Positions 1 to 8,053 are shown, counted from the first letter of the stretch. The stretch: DNA of 9,712 bases from CAYZIC01 sp964478335 (GCA_964478335.1 CAYZIC010000076.1:1-9712), one strand, 5' to 3'. Translations and numbers: made by a program. Notes: generated by a model from the letters alone, not told the origin.

Positions 1-2
1 GC

Positions 3-68
3 GTAGCCTCGCCAGAACCTTTTTCTCTTTTTGATGACTTTGCTCTTGCTTTTCTGCGGGGGTTTTGA
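3..68 (+). CDS. Possible 3' end of an unidentified upstream gene (partial)
   Basis: One + frame stays open from the window edge to a TGA at 66-68 and would encode a 21-residue tail ending in ALAFLRGF. The other two + frames are stopped within the first 35 bases. The composition (acidic and hydrophobic residues, GCT/CTT/TTT codons) is plausible for coding sequence, but 21 codons is too short to prove it and no family can be recognised. Two - strand frames are also open over part of this stretch, so chance cannot be excluded. Confidence 0.3.
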   Translation, partial: VASPEPFSLFDDFALAFLRGF

Positions 69-79
69 TATTCTATAAA
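51..79 (+). promoter_or_regulatory. Candidate recA promoter
   Basis: A TATAAA at 74-79 is a fair -10 hexamer. Seventeen bases upstream lies TTTCTG (51-56), a poor match to a -35. The predicted transcript would start near 86 and have a leader of about 75 bases. The -10 is the only persuasive part. No standard LexA box (CTGT-N8-ACAG or GAAC-N4-GTTC type) is visible, so SOS control cannot be read from this leader. Confidence 0.3.
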
Positions 80-106
80 AGTTTTTAATTGCGTGAGTTG
101 TGGTCT

Positions 107-117
107 GTGACTGTCAC
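107..117. promoter_or_regulatory. Perfect short palindrome in the recA leader
   Basis: GTGAC-T-GTCAC is an exact inverted repeat with a single central base, 44 bases before the recA start and downstream of the candidate -10. It could be an operator half-site pair or a coincidence. It does not match a LexA box that I know, and no regulator can be named. Confidence 0.3.
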
Positions 118-160
118 TCTATTTTCATCTCTATTTATTGACTAAGGAAAGGGTCTTATT

Positions 161-1207
161 ATGGCCAAAAAGGAAGTTAAACCGGCGGGGAATACCCCTG
201 CAGACAAGCTCAATAGTGTGCTGGCTCAGATTCGTAAGGAGTTTGGTGATTCTGCAATTATGCGTATGGGTGACCATGAGATCCCGACGATCGATTCGAT
301 CTCGACGGGGGCGTTGTCTTTGGACATGGCTCTGGGTATTGGCGGCGTGCCACGGGGTCGTATCGTGGAAATCTATGGTAATGAATCATCTGGTAAGACG
401 ACGCTTTCTTTGCATATCGCTGCAAATGCGCAAAAGGCTGGCGGCTTGGTGGCGTTTGTCGATGCTGAGCATGCGCTGGATCTGAAGTATGCGCGTTTGA
501 TCGGGGTGGATGTGGACAATCTGCTTTTGTCGCAGCCTAACTCTGGAGAGGAGGCATTGCAGATTACGGAGCAATTGGTCAAGAGTGGTGCGGTCGATAT
601 GGTGATCGTGGACTCGGTGGCGGCTTTGACACCGCAGTCTGAGATCGAGGGCGATATTGGCGATTCGCACATGGGTGCACATGCTCGCTTGATGTCTCAG
701 GCAATGCGTAAGTTGACGGCTTTGATCGCGCAAACGAATACACTTTGTCTCTTTACAAACCAGATCCGTATGAAAATCGGTGTGCTCTTTGGTAATCCTG
801 AGACGACAACGGGGGGTAATGCGCTGAAGTTTTATTCGTCGGTGCGTCTGCACATTGCGCGTATTGCGACGCTCAAGGATGCAACTGGCACGGTTATTGG
901 TAGCCGCACGCGTGTCAAGGTGGTGAAAAACAAGGTCGCACCGCCTTTCACAGAAGCTGAATTTGACATCCTCTATGATCGTGGTATCTCGTGGGAGGGC
1001 TCGGTCTTGGATACGGCTATTGCGTGTGACGTGGTCACGAAGCGTGGCTCGTGGTTGAGCTTTGACGGGGAACAGGTCGGTCAGGGGATGGCTGCTGCGA
1101 CCGAGTACTTGCGTCAAAATCCGACAATGCTCGCTGCAATCATCGAGAAGACCAACATCGTGCGCAAAGAGTTGCCTGTCGAAGTGGCTGAGCCTAAGGA
1201 AGACTAG
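161..1207 (+). CDS. recA: RecA recombinase
   Basis: RecA is the ATP-dependent strand-exchange protein. It polymerises on single-stranded DNA, drives homologous recombination and stimulates LexA-type self-cleavage where that system exists. The product has 348 residues, a normal length. The Walker A loop is GNESSGKTT (73-81, Lys79), the catalytic Glu lies in DAEHALD (Glu103), Walker B is VDMVIVDSVAAL (Asp151), and the switch segment FTNQIR (198-203) precedes loop L2 with GNPETTTGGNALKFY. The C-terminal domain ends in an acidic tail, EVAEPKED. The ATG at 161 follows a purine-rich AAGGAAAGGG (144-153). Two positions differ from the E. coli protein: Walker A has Asn74 where Pro is almost universal, and Thr199 replaces the Ile before NQ. 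Both lie next to essential residues that are intact, so I expect a working protein. recA stands alone, with 137 bases before dnaE. Confidence 0.98.
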   Translation: MAKKEVKPAGNTPADKLNSVLAQIRKEFGDSAIMRMGDHEIPTIDSISTGALSLDMALGIGGVPRGRIVEIYGNESSGKTTLSLHIAANAQKAGGLVAFVDAEHALDLKYARLIGVDVDNLLLSQPNSGEEALQITEQLVKSGAVDMVIVDSVAALTPQSEIEGDIGDSHMGAHARLMSQAMRKLTALIAQTNTLCLFTNQIRMKIGVLFGNPETTTGGNALKFYSSVRLHIARIATLKDATGTVIGSRTRVKVVKNKVAPPFTEAEFDILYDRGISWEGSVLDTAIACDVVTKRGSWLSFDGEQVGQGMAAATEYLRQNPTMLAAIIEKTNIVRKELPVEVAEPKED

Positions 1208-1221
1208 CGCGGTGAGCGGCT

Positions 1222-1241
1222 GCGCTCCCTATTGGGAGCGC
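1222..1241 (+). terminator. GC-rich stem-loop after recA, possible terminator
   Basis: An exact 8-bp inverted repeat, GCGCTCCC-TATT-GGGAGCGC, begins 14 bases after the recA stop. Its position fits a transcription terminator or an mRNA 3'-end stabiliser. It lacks a following run of T (the next bases are CCCATCC), so it is not a classical intrinsic terminator. Confidence 0.4.
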
Positions 1242-1265
1242 CCCATCCAGCCCTACCAGCACCTA

Positions 1266-1293
1266 GCGAGCGACCTACTCGCGACGTAGTCGC
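1266..1293. repeat. Nested inverted repeats in the recA-dnaE gap
   Basis: Three overlapping inverted repeats share this stretch: GCGAG (1266-1270) with CTCGC (1278-1282); GCGA-C-CTAC (1270-1278) with GTAGTCGC (1286-1293), with one bulged C; and GCGAC-GTA-GTCGC (1281-1293). They exclude one another, so RNA here could take alternative folds. It may be a dispersed intergenic palindrome of the REP type, but only one copy lies in the window. Confidence 0.45.
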
Positions 1294-1299
1294 CCTTAC

Positions 1300-1324
1300 A
1301 CCTCGTACCTCGTACCTCGCACCT
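1300..1324. repeat. 7-bp tandem repeat ahead of dnaE
   Basis: The unit ACCTCGY occurs three times head to tail, followed by a partial ACCT, ending 20 bases before the dnaE start. Two units are ACCTCGT and the third is ACCTCGC. Such short arrays can change copy number by slippage, which would alter the spacing upstream of dnaE. No function is evident. Confidence 0.7.
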
Positions 1325-1344
1325 TTTAGAAAGCGTTTTTGATC

Positions 1345-4300
1345 ATGTCTGAGCCTGATGTGTCAGCACCTAAGCCAACGTCTCCTTTTGTTCATTTGCA
1401 CGTGCACTCGACCTATTCATTGTTGGATGGGGCGTGCTCGGTCAAGGGTTTGGTCAAAAAGGCTAAGGCTTTGGGTATGCCGGCTCTGGCAATTACCGAT
1501 CATGGGAATCTTTTTGCGCAGAAGCTCTTTTATGATGTGGCGCTTAAGGAGGGTGGGATTAAGCCGATTTTGGGTTGTGAGGCGTATGTGGCGATTGAAG
1601 ACCACACGCTGCGCACCAAGAAATCAGGCAACCACTTGGTGCTTTTGGCGAAAAATCTTACGGGCTACAAGAATCTCCTCAAGCTAATCTCGATTGCACA
1701 CACCGAGGGGATGTACTATAAGCCGCGTATTGATAAGGCGCTGTTGGAGCGGTATCATGAGGGGCTGATCGTCTCGTCTGCGTGCTTGGCCGGTGAGATC
1801 CCCCGGGCGATTGAGGCGGGTAATCTGGCCTATGCGGAGGAGACGGCGCTTTGGTTTAAGCGGCTCTTTGGCGAGGACTTTTACCTCGAGATCATGTTGC
1901 ACCATTCGACCAATGATTCGCTCAATAGCAAGGTCTATGAACGTCAATTGATCGTGAATAAGGGTGTGCTTGAGCTGGGTAAAAAGCTGGACATCAAGGT
2001 CATCGCGACCAATGATGTGCACTTCCTCAATCAAGAGGATGCTGATGCGCATGATATTTTGCTCTGTATCAATACCAATAGCAAGTACAACGATGTCAAC
2101 CGGTTGCGCTATACGCAGCAGGAGTGGTTTAAGTCTTACGAAGAGATGTGTGCGAATCTGCCTGAGAATATCGAGCAGATCCAAAACACGCTTGAGATTG
2201 CGGACAAGGTCGAGGTCTATGAGCTGAATTCGTCGCCGATTATGCCGGTCTTTCCGATTCCGGAGGAGTTTGGCAGTGACGAGAGTTACCGGCAGGATTT
2301 CCCGGAGGATAAGCTCAAGGAGGAATTCGGCGACCGCTACAGTAAGCTGGGCTCGTACGACAAGGTGCTGCGCATTAAGTTTGAGTCGGACTATCTTGCT
2401 AAGCTGACGTGGGATGGCGCAGCGCGGCGTTGGGGGGAGTCGATCACCCCTGAGATCAAGGAGCGCATAGCCTTTGAGCTTGATACGATCAAGACGATGG
2501 GGTTCCCGGGATACTTCTTGATTGTGCAGGACTTTATCCAGGCGGCGCGTGACATGGGCGTATTGGTCGGACCGGGGCGTGGGTCGGCGGCGGGTGCAGC
2601 GGTGGCCTATTGCTTGGGCATTACCAATATCGACCCGATTGCCTATGATTTGCTTTTTGAACGCTTCCTCAACCCTGATCGTATTTCGATGCCTGATATC
2701 GATATTGACTTTGATGACGAGGGTCGTCAACGTGTATTGGAATGGGTGACTAAGAAGTATGGGGAGGATCGCGTCTCGCATATTGCGACTTTTGGGGCGA
2801 TGGCGCCCAAGAGCTGTATCAAGGATGTCTCGCGGGCGCTCGATGTCCCGATCCCTGAATCGGCGCGTTTGGCCAAGTTGGTGCCGGAGGTACCTAAGAT
2901 CACCTTTGCTAAGGCCTACAAGCAGAGTGCTGAGCTCTTGGCTGAAAAAGATAGCCCCGACCCTACGGTGCGTAAGATCTTGACGCTCTCGGAAACGCTC
3001 GAGGGGTCGATTCGTCAGACGGGCGTGCATGCTTGTGGTATCATCATCAGTCGTGATTCGCTCATGGAGACAATCCCGGTCATGCCGACGGATGGCGAAT
3101 CGCTCTTGACCACGCAATATGATGGGCACTTCGTCGAGCCGATCGGCTTGCTCAAAATGGACTTTTTGGGACTCAAGACCCTCTCGGTTATCAAGGCGGC
3201 TATTGCCAGTATCAAGGAATCGTGCGCCATTGACTTGGACATCGACAAGATCCCTATCGATGACAAAAAGACCTTTGAGCTATTCTCTCGTGGTGATACG
3301 GCGGGGCTTTTCCAATTCGAATCGGATGGTATGCGCACGCATTTGCGTGGGTTAAAGCCGAACCGTTTTGAGGATTTGGTGGCAATGAATGCCCTCTATC
3401 GCCCAGGCCCGATGCAGTATATTCCGCAATTCATCAAGCGTAAACATGGTGAGGAGCCGATCGTCTATGACCATCCGCTCATGGAGCCTTACCTTAAGGA
3501 CACCTATGGCATCACGGTCTATCAAGAACAGGTGATGTTGCAATCGCGCGCCTTGGGGCAATTCACTCGTGGTCAGTCTGATACCTTGCGTAAGGCAATG
3601 GGTAAAAAGATGATCGATGTGATGAATGACCTCAAGGAGAAATTTAAGAAGGGCTGCTTAACTAATCCAGACTTCATGAAAGATTGCAAGGATGAAGCCC
3701 ACGCCATTGAGCTCATTGATAAGATCTGGGGTGACTGGCAAAAATTCGCTGAGTATGCCTTTAACAAATCACACTCGGTCTGCTACGCCTATGTGGCCTA
3801 TCAGACGGGCTATCTCAAGGCGCACTACCCGGCGGAATTCATGTGCGCACAAATCTCCTCAGAAATCGGCAACTTTGACAAGATGCCAGGATTGGTCATG
3901 GCGGCCAATGACATGGGGTTGACGGTCGTACCGCCCAACATCAATTTGAGCCATTCGCGCTTTTTTCCCATCAAGGACAGCATCCTCTTTGGCCTCGGTG
4001 CCATTAAGGGGGTGGGTGAAGTCGCTGGCGAGGCGATCGTACAAGAACGCACCGAAAATGGCCCCTATCGTGGGCTGATTGACTTTTGCAAAAGGCTGGG
4101 GCGCCAATCAAATAAGCGCGTGATCGAATCGCTCATCTATGCCGGGGCAATGGATTGCTTTGAGGGTTTTCATCGGGGGCAGCTCTTGGCGAATGTGGAC
4201 TTTGCCCTCAAGCGGGCAGCCAGTGCCATTCGGGATAAAGAGAGCGGACAGGATAGTCTCTTTGACCTCCTCTCTGAAGATGACAAAAGTGCATCCTATG

Positions 4301-5034
4301 ATGAAGAGGCTCTGCCCAATGCCCCAGAGATCCCGCAAAAGGAGCTTTTGCAAAAAGAACGCGAATTACTGGGTATCTATGTCTCTGGCCACCCACTTGA
4401 TCGCTATCGTGAGCAGATCTATTCGCTCCAAACCTCCAAGCTCTCGGATTTGGTCAAGGTCAGCCATAACAGTGATGTGCGCGTCTTAGGCTTGCTCGCA
4501 TCTGCCTCAAAGCGCCTCTCCAAAACCTCGCAGGAGCCGTGGATGATCTTGGGCCTCGATGATGGCGAGACAACGATTGAGGCGTTGGCCTTTCCGCGGG
4601 CTTACAAAAACTATGCCGAGGCGTGTATCCCCGATACCGTGGTCTGCGTCTGTGGCAAGCTGGTCAATGAAAATGACAGCGTAAAGATCTTTGCAAATGA
4701 GGTCTATTCTCTCGAGGATGCAGCAAAAAACTTTGCCCGTGCGCTCAAAATTAATTGCCCCGTCAGCAATACACCCGAGTCGATCGAGAAGCTCGAGCAG
4801 ACCGCTCAGGTCCTCCGTCTCAACAAGGGCTCATTGCCTGTTGAGCTGATCCTCGAATTGCCCCAATACGATGTCACCCTCTCGACGGCGGACACCTTTA
4901 ATGTCGCACTTTCGCAACCTTGTATTGATGCCCTACAGGCCATTTGGGGCAACAAGGCAGTCGCCTACCAGGCTAAACCACAAATCTTTATGGAGGAACG
5001 TGGCAATCGCTATCGTGGCCCTCGTAAAAATTAA
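1345..5034 (+). CDS. dnaE: DNA polymerase III alpha subunit (DnaE1 type)
   Basis: This is the replicative polymerase of the chromosome, acting in the holoenzyme with the sliding clamp. The 1229-residue product starts with a PHP domain (about 15-290), followed by the C-family polymerase core with PDIDIDF (Asp451, Asp453) and MDFLGL (Asp606) as catalytic aspartates and VGPGRGSAAG at 408-417. A helix-hairpin-helix GAIKGVGE lies at 885-892, a clamp-binding peptide QDSLF at 969-973, and an OB-fold region at about 1045-1125. PHP metal ligands lost in E. coli are present: His17, His19, Asp52-His53, Glu79, His97, Cys147, Asp224, His226. At 1229 residues it is about 70 longer than the E. coli protein. 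ATG 1345 is chosen because the sequence SEPDV onward leads directly into the PHP domain; a TTG two codons upstream is less likely. The Shine-Dalgarno is weak (AGAAAG, 1328-1333). The next gene starts 16 bases after the stop. Confidence 0.98.
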   Translation: MSEPDVSAPKPTSPFVHLHVHSTYSLLDGACSVKGLVKKAKALGMPALAITDHGNLFAQKLFYDVALKEGGIKPILGCEAYVAIEDHTLRTKKSGNHLVLLAKNLTGYKNLLKLISIAHTEGMYYKPRIDKALLERYHEGLIVSSACLAGEIPRAIEAGNLAYAEETALWFKRLFGEDFYLEIMLHHSTNDSLNSKVYERQLIVNKGVLELGKKLDIKVIATNDVHFLNQEDADAHDILLCINTNSKYNDVNRLRYTQQEWFKSYEEMCANLPENIEQIQNTLEIADKVEVYELNSSPIMPVFPIPEEFGSDESYRQDFPEDKLKEEFGDRYSKLGSYDKVLRIKFESDYLAKLTWDGAARRWGESITPEIKERIAFELDTIKTMGFPGYFLIVQDFIQAARDMGVLVGPGRGSAAGAAVAYCLGITNIDPIAYDLLFERFLNPDRISMPDIDIDFDDEGRQRVLEWVTKKYGEDRVSHIATFGAMAPKSCIKDVSRALDVPIPESARLAKLVPEVPKITFAKAYKQSAELLAEKDSPDPTVRKILTLSETLEGSIRQTGVHACGIIISRDSLMETIPVMPTDGESLLTTQYDGHFVEPIGLLKMDFLGLKTLSVIKAAIASIKESCAIDLDIDKIPIDDKKTFELFSRGDTAGLFQFESDGMRTHLRGLKPNRFEDLVAMNALYRPGPMQYIPQFIKRKHGEEPIVYDHPLMEPYLKDTYGITVYQEQVMLQSRALGQFTRGQSDTLRKAMGKKMIDVMNDLKEKFKKGCLTNPDFMKDCKDEAHAIELIDKIWGDWQKFAEYAFNKSHSVCYAYVAYQTGYLKAHYPAEFMCAQISSEIGNFDKMPGLVMAANDMGLTVVPPNINLSHSRFFPIKDSILFGLGAIKGVGEVAGEAIVQERTENGPYRGLIDFCKRLGRQSNKRVIESLIYAGAMDCFEGFHRGQLLANVDFALKRAASAIRDKESGQDSLFDLLSEDDKSASYDEEALPNAPEIPQKELLQKERELLGIYVSGHPLDRYREQIYSLQTSKLSDLVKVSHNSDVRVLGLLASASKRLSKTSQEPWMILGLDDGETTIEALAFPRAYKNYAEACIPDTVVCVCGKLVNENDSVKIFANEVYSLEDAAKNFARALKINCPVSNTPESIEKLEQTAQVLRLNKGSLPVELILELPQYDVTLSTADTFNVALSQPCIDALQAIWGNKAVAYQAKPQIFMEERGNRYRGPRKN

Positions 5035-5050
5035 TTCCCTTAGGAACGCT

Positions 5051-7132
5051 ATGACCTACTTGATGATCTTTATTTGCGCCTATTGCGCAGCCTATCTCCA
5101 CAGTGTGACCCGCGAGGCGATTGCCTTTATCGATGTGGGTGCCTCAGACTACACGCGCATTGGCACGCTACTCACCCTTGCAGTGGTGATTATTGCCTAT
5201 GGACAAGTGCGTCTCTTACGGCGATTTTTGCCTCGTACGCAGACTGTATTGGCCTACCTGTCGCTTGTCGGTGCGCTCTGTTGGGTGGTGGGGCTGCTCG
5301 TCAACTACGAGCCGATCACGCACGCGTGCTACTTGACCGCACTCAGTCGTCACTTCATCCCAGAGGCTCTCTCTGATGGTCGCATCTGGCTCTTGGCACT
5401 CCTCACGCTGGCAATCCCGACGTATCTCTGGGCTGTGGCGATCTTTCATCACGTCTCCAAACCGGTCTCGGATCGACCGCGTGCTTTGAGCTGGCATATT
5501 TTACTCATTGCCACTTGTCTTGGAGTGATCACGACGCGCTACACGCATACGCCCCAAATGAAACTCTCGACCCAGCCAGCATTCGGCCTATTTGCGAAGC
5601 GCGATATGCTCTTTTCTGGAAGCAAGTCGTGGACGCAGGCTTACGAAAATGGCCATCTCGTCACGCGCTATCAAGATGCGAGCTTGGGAGAGGTCACGCT
5701 GCATGATGGACGGATCATCTCTGCGGACAAGGCTTTTTGTGCGACCCGTGTCGCCTCGGCAATGCTTCCCTTTATATTACGACCACAGGGGACGCGCTTC
5801 GCCTTTCGCGGGCCCGATGCGGTTGCCTTCACGCCCTACGCTCAGGCGTTTATCCAGGATATCCCATCCGGTGAGCTGGCTCAAGGAGAATTAACCGGCC
5901 TCTACGATGCGCTATTCATCGCCACGCCGCCCGCTTGGCAAGACAAGGCGATTGGGTTCTCCACGACGCGCTTTGCAAAGAGCTGCGCCAAATACATCAA
6001 GCCCGATGGCCTACTCATCACCCACTATGACACACGCGCAATGAATGCAACCATGCTGATGACACGCATCGCTCAGCTCAAGCAAGCCCTACCCTTTGTC
6101 CAAATCTGGACGACCTCCCCCAACGACTGGCTCTTGGTCGCCTCACGCCAACCCTTGCTCGTCTCTATGGATCAAATGCTCGAAGTCCCCCAACGTGCAC
6201 GCACCACTCAGATCATGCGCACGGTCGGCCTCGACACCCTCCCCGAGCTCCTCGGCGCTTACCTCTGTGATGCCTCTGCTCCGCTCAAGCAGCTCTCCGT
6301 CGACCTCCCTGATAGCCTCTCGAATCAGGAATGGAAAACCGCCCGCACCTTGCTCTTTGAGCCCAGCCTCGGCGTACGCCTGGTCAAGGACTTTGAGCCC
6401 TTTAGAGAGAGCAAGATGACCTGGATCATTCACAACCCAGACCCAGATCTCGCAGAACCCTTTAAAGCGGTCCTTTCGTCCATTCAATTTGGTCGCGCAC
6501 AAGCCGCCTCCGCCAATGTCATGCTCTACACCAAGAGCGTCCAAAAGGCCCTCACTGCGGCAAGCCAAGCACGCAAATACTCCCCCCGCGACCTCTACTT
6601 GCTCGATTGGGCAGAACGTTTACGTATTGAGGCCGAGAGCTTTACCACCATCGCCGAACACAAGCTCGCCCTCGCCAATTACCAAGCAATCTTTGCCCTC
6701 TCCAGCCCCACGACCCCCGACCTCTACCTCAATGCCGGTCGCTCCGCTCAAATCCAGGGACAACAAACCCTCGCAAGCCGCTACTACCTCGCCGCAGAAA
6801 AGATCGTCCCACACAATGTGGCTGTCCTCTTTCGCGTCGGGCAAGCCCTCGAAGAAGAAACACGATTTGCCGATGCGCTCAAGCGCTACGACACCATCTA
6901 CACACTGGCAAAAGACCCCGCTACCAAACAGGCGTCAACATTCTCTAAAGCCAAAGTTCTCGCCATTCCTGAGGCTGAAACCTTTAACCCCGCACTCGCT
7001 GAGCAACTCCTTGTGCACCTGTGCAACACCTCCAACTGGCGAAACAAGGCCTTTGCCTTTGCTCTAGCAGACCTCTATATCAATACACAACGCGCCGAAA
7101 AGGGCATCGCCATTAAGCGCCGTTTCCAATAA
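5051..7132 (+). CDS. Membrane protein with degenerate spermidine-synthase-like domain and TPR-like C-terminus
   Basis: The 693-residue product has four or five hydrophobic segments (about 3-17, 36-52, 66-85, 112-133, 148-162). A soluble region at about 175-370 resembles the spermidine/spermine synthase-like part of bacterial membrane-fused synthases, with segments SLGEVTLHDGR (211-221), ADKAFCATRVASAMLPF (225-241) and TTRFAKSCAKYIKPDGLLI (305-323) in the expected order. Helical repeats resembling TPRs follow at about 535-620. The glycine-rich nucleotide loop expected after residue 241 is missing: the place reads RFAFRGPDA (249-257), and no VELDP-like acidic motif follows. I therefore infer that synthase activity is lost. 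The ATG at 5051 has AGGA (5042-5045) five bases upstream and directly begins the first hydrophobic segment; an upstream in-frame start would lie inside dnaE and is rejected. It sits between dnaE and hslO in an apparent operon. Substrate and role are unknown. Confidence 0.8.
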   Translation: MTYLMIFICAYCAAYLHSVTREAIAFIDVGASDYTRIGTLLTLAVVIIAYGQVRLLRRFLPRTQTVLAYLSLVGALCWVVGLLVNYEPITHACYLTALSRHFIPEALSDGRIWLLALLTLAIPTYLWAVAIFHHVSKPVSDRPRALSWHILLIATCLGVITTRYTHTPQMKLSTQPAFGLFAKRDMLFSGSKSWTQAYENGHLVTRYQDASLGEVTLHDGRIISADKAFCATRVASAMLPFILRPQGTRFAFRGPDAVAFTPYAQAFIQDIPSGELAQGELTGLYDALFIATPPAWQDKAIGFSTTRFAKSCAKYIKPDGLLITHYDTRAMNATMLMTRIAQLKQALPFVQIWTTSPNDWLLVASRQPLLVSMDQMLEVPQRARTTQIMRTVGLDTLPELLGAYLCDASAPLKQLSVDLPDSLSNQEWKTARTLLFEPSLGVRLVKDFEPFRESKMTWIIHNPDPDLAEPFKAVLSSIQFGRAQAASANVMLYTKSVQKALTAASQARKYSPRDLYLLDWAERLRIEAESFTTIAEHKLALANYQAIFALSSPTTPDLYLNAGRSAQIQGQQTLASRYYLAAEKIVPHNVAVLFRVGQALEEETRFADALKRYDTIYTLAKDPATKQASTFSKAKVLAIPEAETFNPALAEQLLVHLCNTSNWRNKAFAFALADLYINTQRAEKGIAIKRRFQ

Positions 7133-7141
7133 AGACTACCC

Positions 7142-8053
7142 ATGAACAAAAAATGCACCGATAAAAGAATCACCGCTTACTGCCCCCACGCCAAAGTTCG
7201 CCTCATCGTCGCCGATGTCACCGACAGCGCCAAACAACTCGAACGCGCCCACCTGTGCGGTCCAGTCTGTGGTCTCTTGCAAGGGCAAGCGATGGCAGTC
7301 GCCGCCATCATCGCCGGAGAGGTAGACGACCACTACCAGGCCATCAGCCTAAGGGTCGCCTATCCCCAAGGCAAAATCAAAGGCCTCATTATGGAATGCA
7401 CCAAATCAGGCCAGCTCAGAGGCTATACCCAGGTCAAAGTCATCAACGAATTGGATGATTCTGCAGAGCCTACCAACCAAATCGAAGAGGCCGCCCTCGG
7501 CAAAATCGCCCAATGTACCGTCGTTCGTGTCAATGGTAAAGCATCCACATCGGCTATTTTTAACGTACAACAAGACGACTGCGCCATCTTAGCCGACGTC
7601 CTCGAGGGATACTACCAGCAAGCCAATCAAAGACGCACCATTTCGCAAATCGAAGCACTCTCAGAGGATGGATACCTCAAATCCGTCAAGGGCGTGCTCC
7701 TAGACTTCTTACCCGATGCCACAGACCAAGAGTACAACCGCCTCCAAGCCCTCTTTGACCAAGGCATCCTGCAAACGCTCCTCCAATCCAATCCGTCGAT
7801 TCAAGATATCGCCAACGCCCTCGGCCTAGATGCCTCAATTGACGAAGGGCAAGCACCGCTACATTTTGAATGCAGTTGCTCTGATGCTCGCATCCTATCC
7901 ATGCTCCACACCCTACCCATGGCAGACCTCGAGGCGCTCATCCTACAAGACAAACCCGCATCAATCTTTTGCCATATGTGCGGCAAAAACTACCAGATCC
8001 CGGTGGCTTTAATGCAACAAATCAAGAATGAACGCGAGCGAAATAAGCAATAA
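7142..8053 (+). CDS. hslO: Hsp33, redox-regulated holdase chaperone
   Basis: Hsp33 is a cytoplasmic chaperone that stays inactive while reduced and zinc-bound. Hypochlorous acid, or peroxide with heat, oxidises its cysteines, unfolds the C-terminal switch and lets it hold unfolding proteins. The 303-residue product is of family length. The zinc switch is complete: Cys244-Ser-Cys246, a 30-residue linker, then Cys277-His-Met-Cys280, the same spacing as in E. coli. The N-terminal body carries the typical AHLCGPVCGLLQGQAMAVAA segment (36-55). It also has seven further cysteines (5, 14, 39, 43, 86, 125, 147), more than the E. coli protein, which could add redox sensitivity. The start lies nine bases after the upstream stop without a clear Shine-Dalgarno, so translation may be coupled to the membrane-protein gene. 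A second stress protein, rubrerythrin, lies 0.8 kb downstream on the other strand. Confidence 0.96.
   Translation: MNKKCTDKRITAYCPHAKVRLIVADVTDSAKQLERAHLCGPVCGLLQGQAMAVAAIIAGEVDDHYQAISLRVAYPQGKIKGLIMECTKSGQLRGYTQVKVINELDDSAEPTNQIEEAALGKIAQCTVVRVNGKASTSAIFNVQQDDCAILADVLEGYYQQANQRRTISQIEALSEDGYLKSVKGVLLDFLPDATDQEYNRLQALFDQGILQTLLQSNPSIQDIANALGLDASIDEGQAPLHFECSCSDARILSMLHTLPMADLEALILQDKPASIFCHMCGKNYQIPVALMQQIKNERERNKQ

Noticed and set aside
1..160. SOS (LexA) box expected ahead of recA.
   Set aside because: I searched by eye for CTGT-N8-ACAG and GAAC-N4-GTTC forms and found none; the GTGAC/GTCAC palindrome does not fit either.
386..1117. 243-codon open frame on the - strand opposite recA.
   Set aside because: Antisense shadow of recA with no family resemblance and no ribosome site.
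1684..3129. Long 481-codon open frame on the - strand opposite dnaE.
   Set aside because: It is Arg/His/Leu-rich, lies completely opposite a well-recognised polymerase gene, and is explained by that gene's codon bias.
4871..5050. 60-codon in-frame extension of the membrane-protein gene into dnaE.
   Set aside because: It lies wholly within or just after dnaE in another frame, and the ATG at 5051 has a good Shine-Dalgarno and starts the hydrophobic segment.
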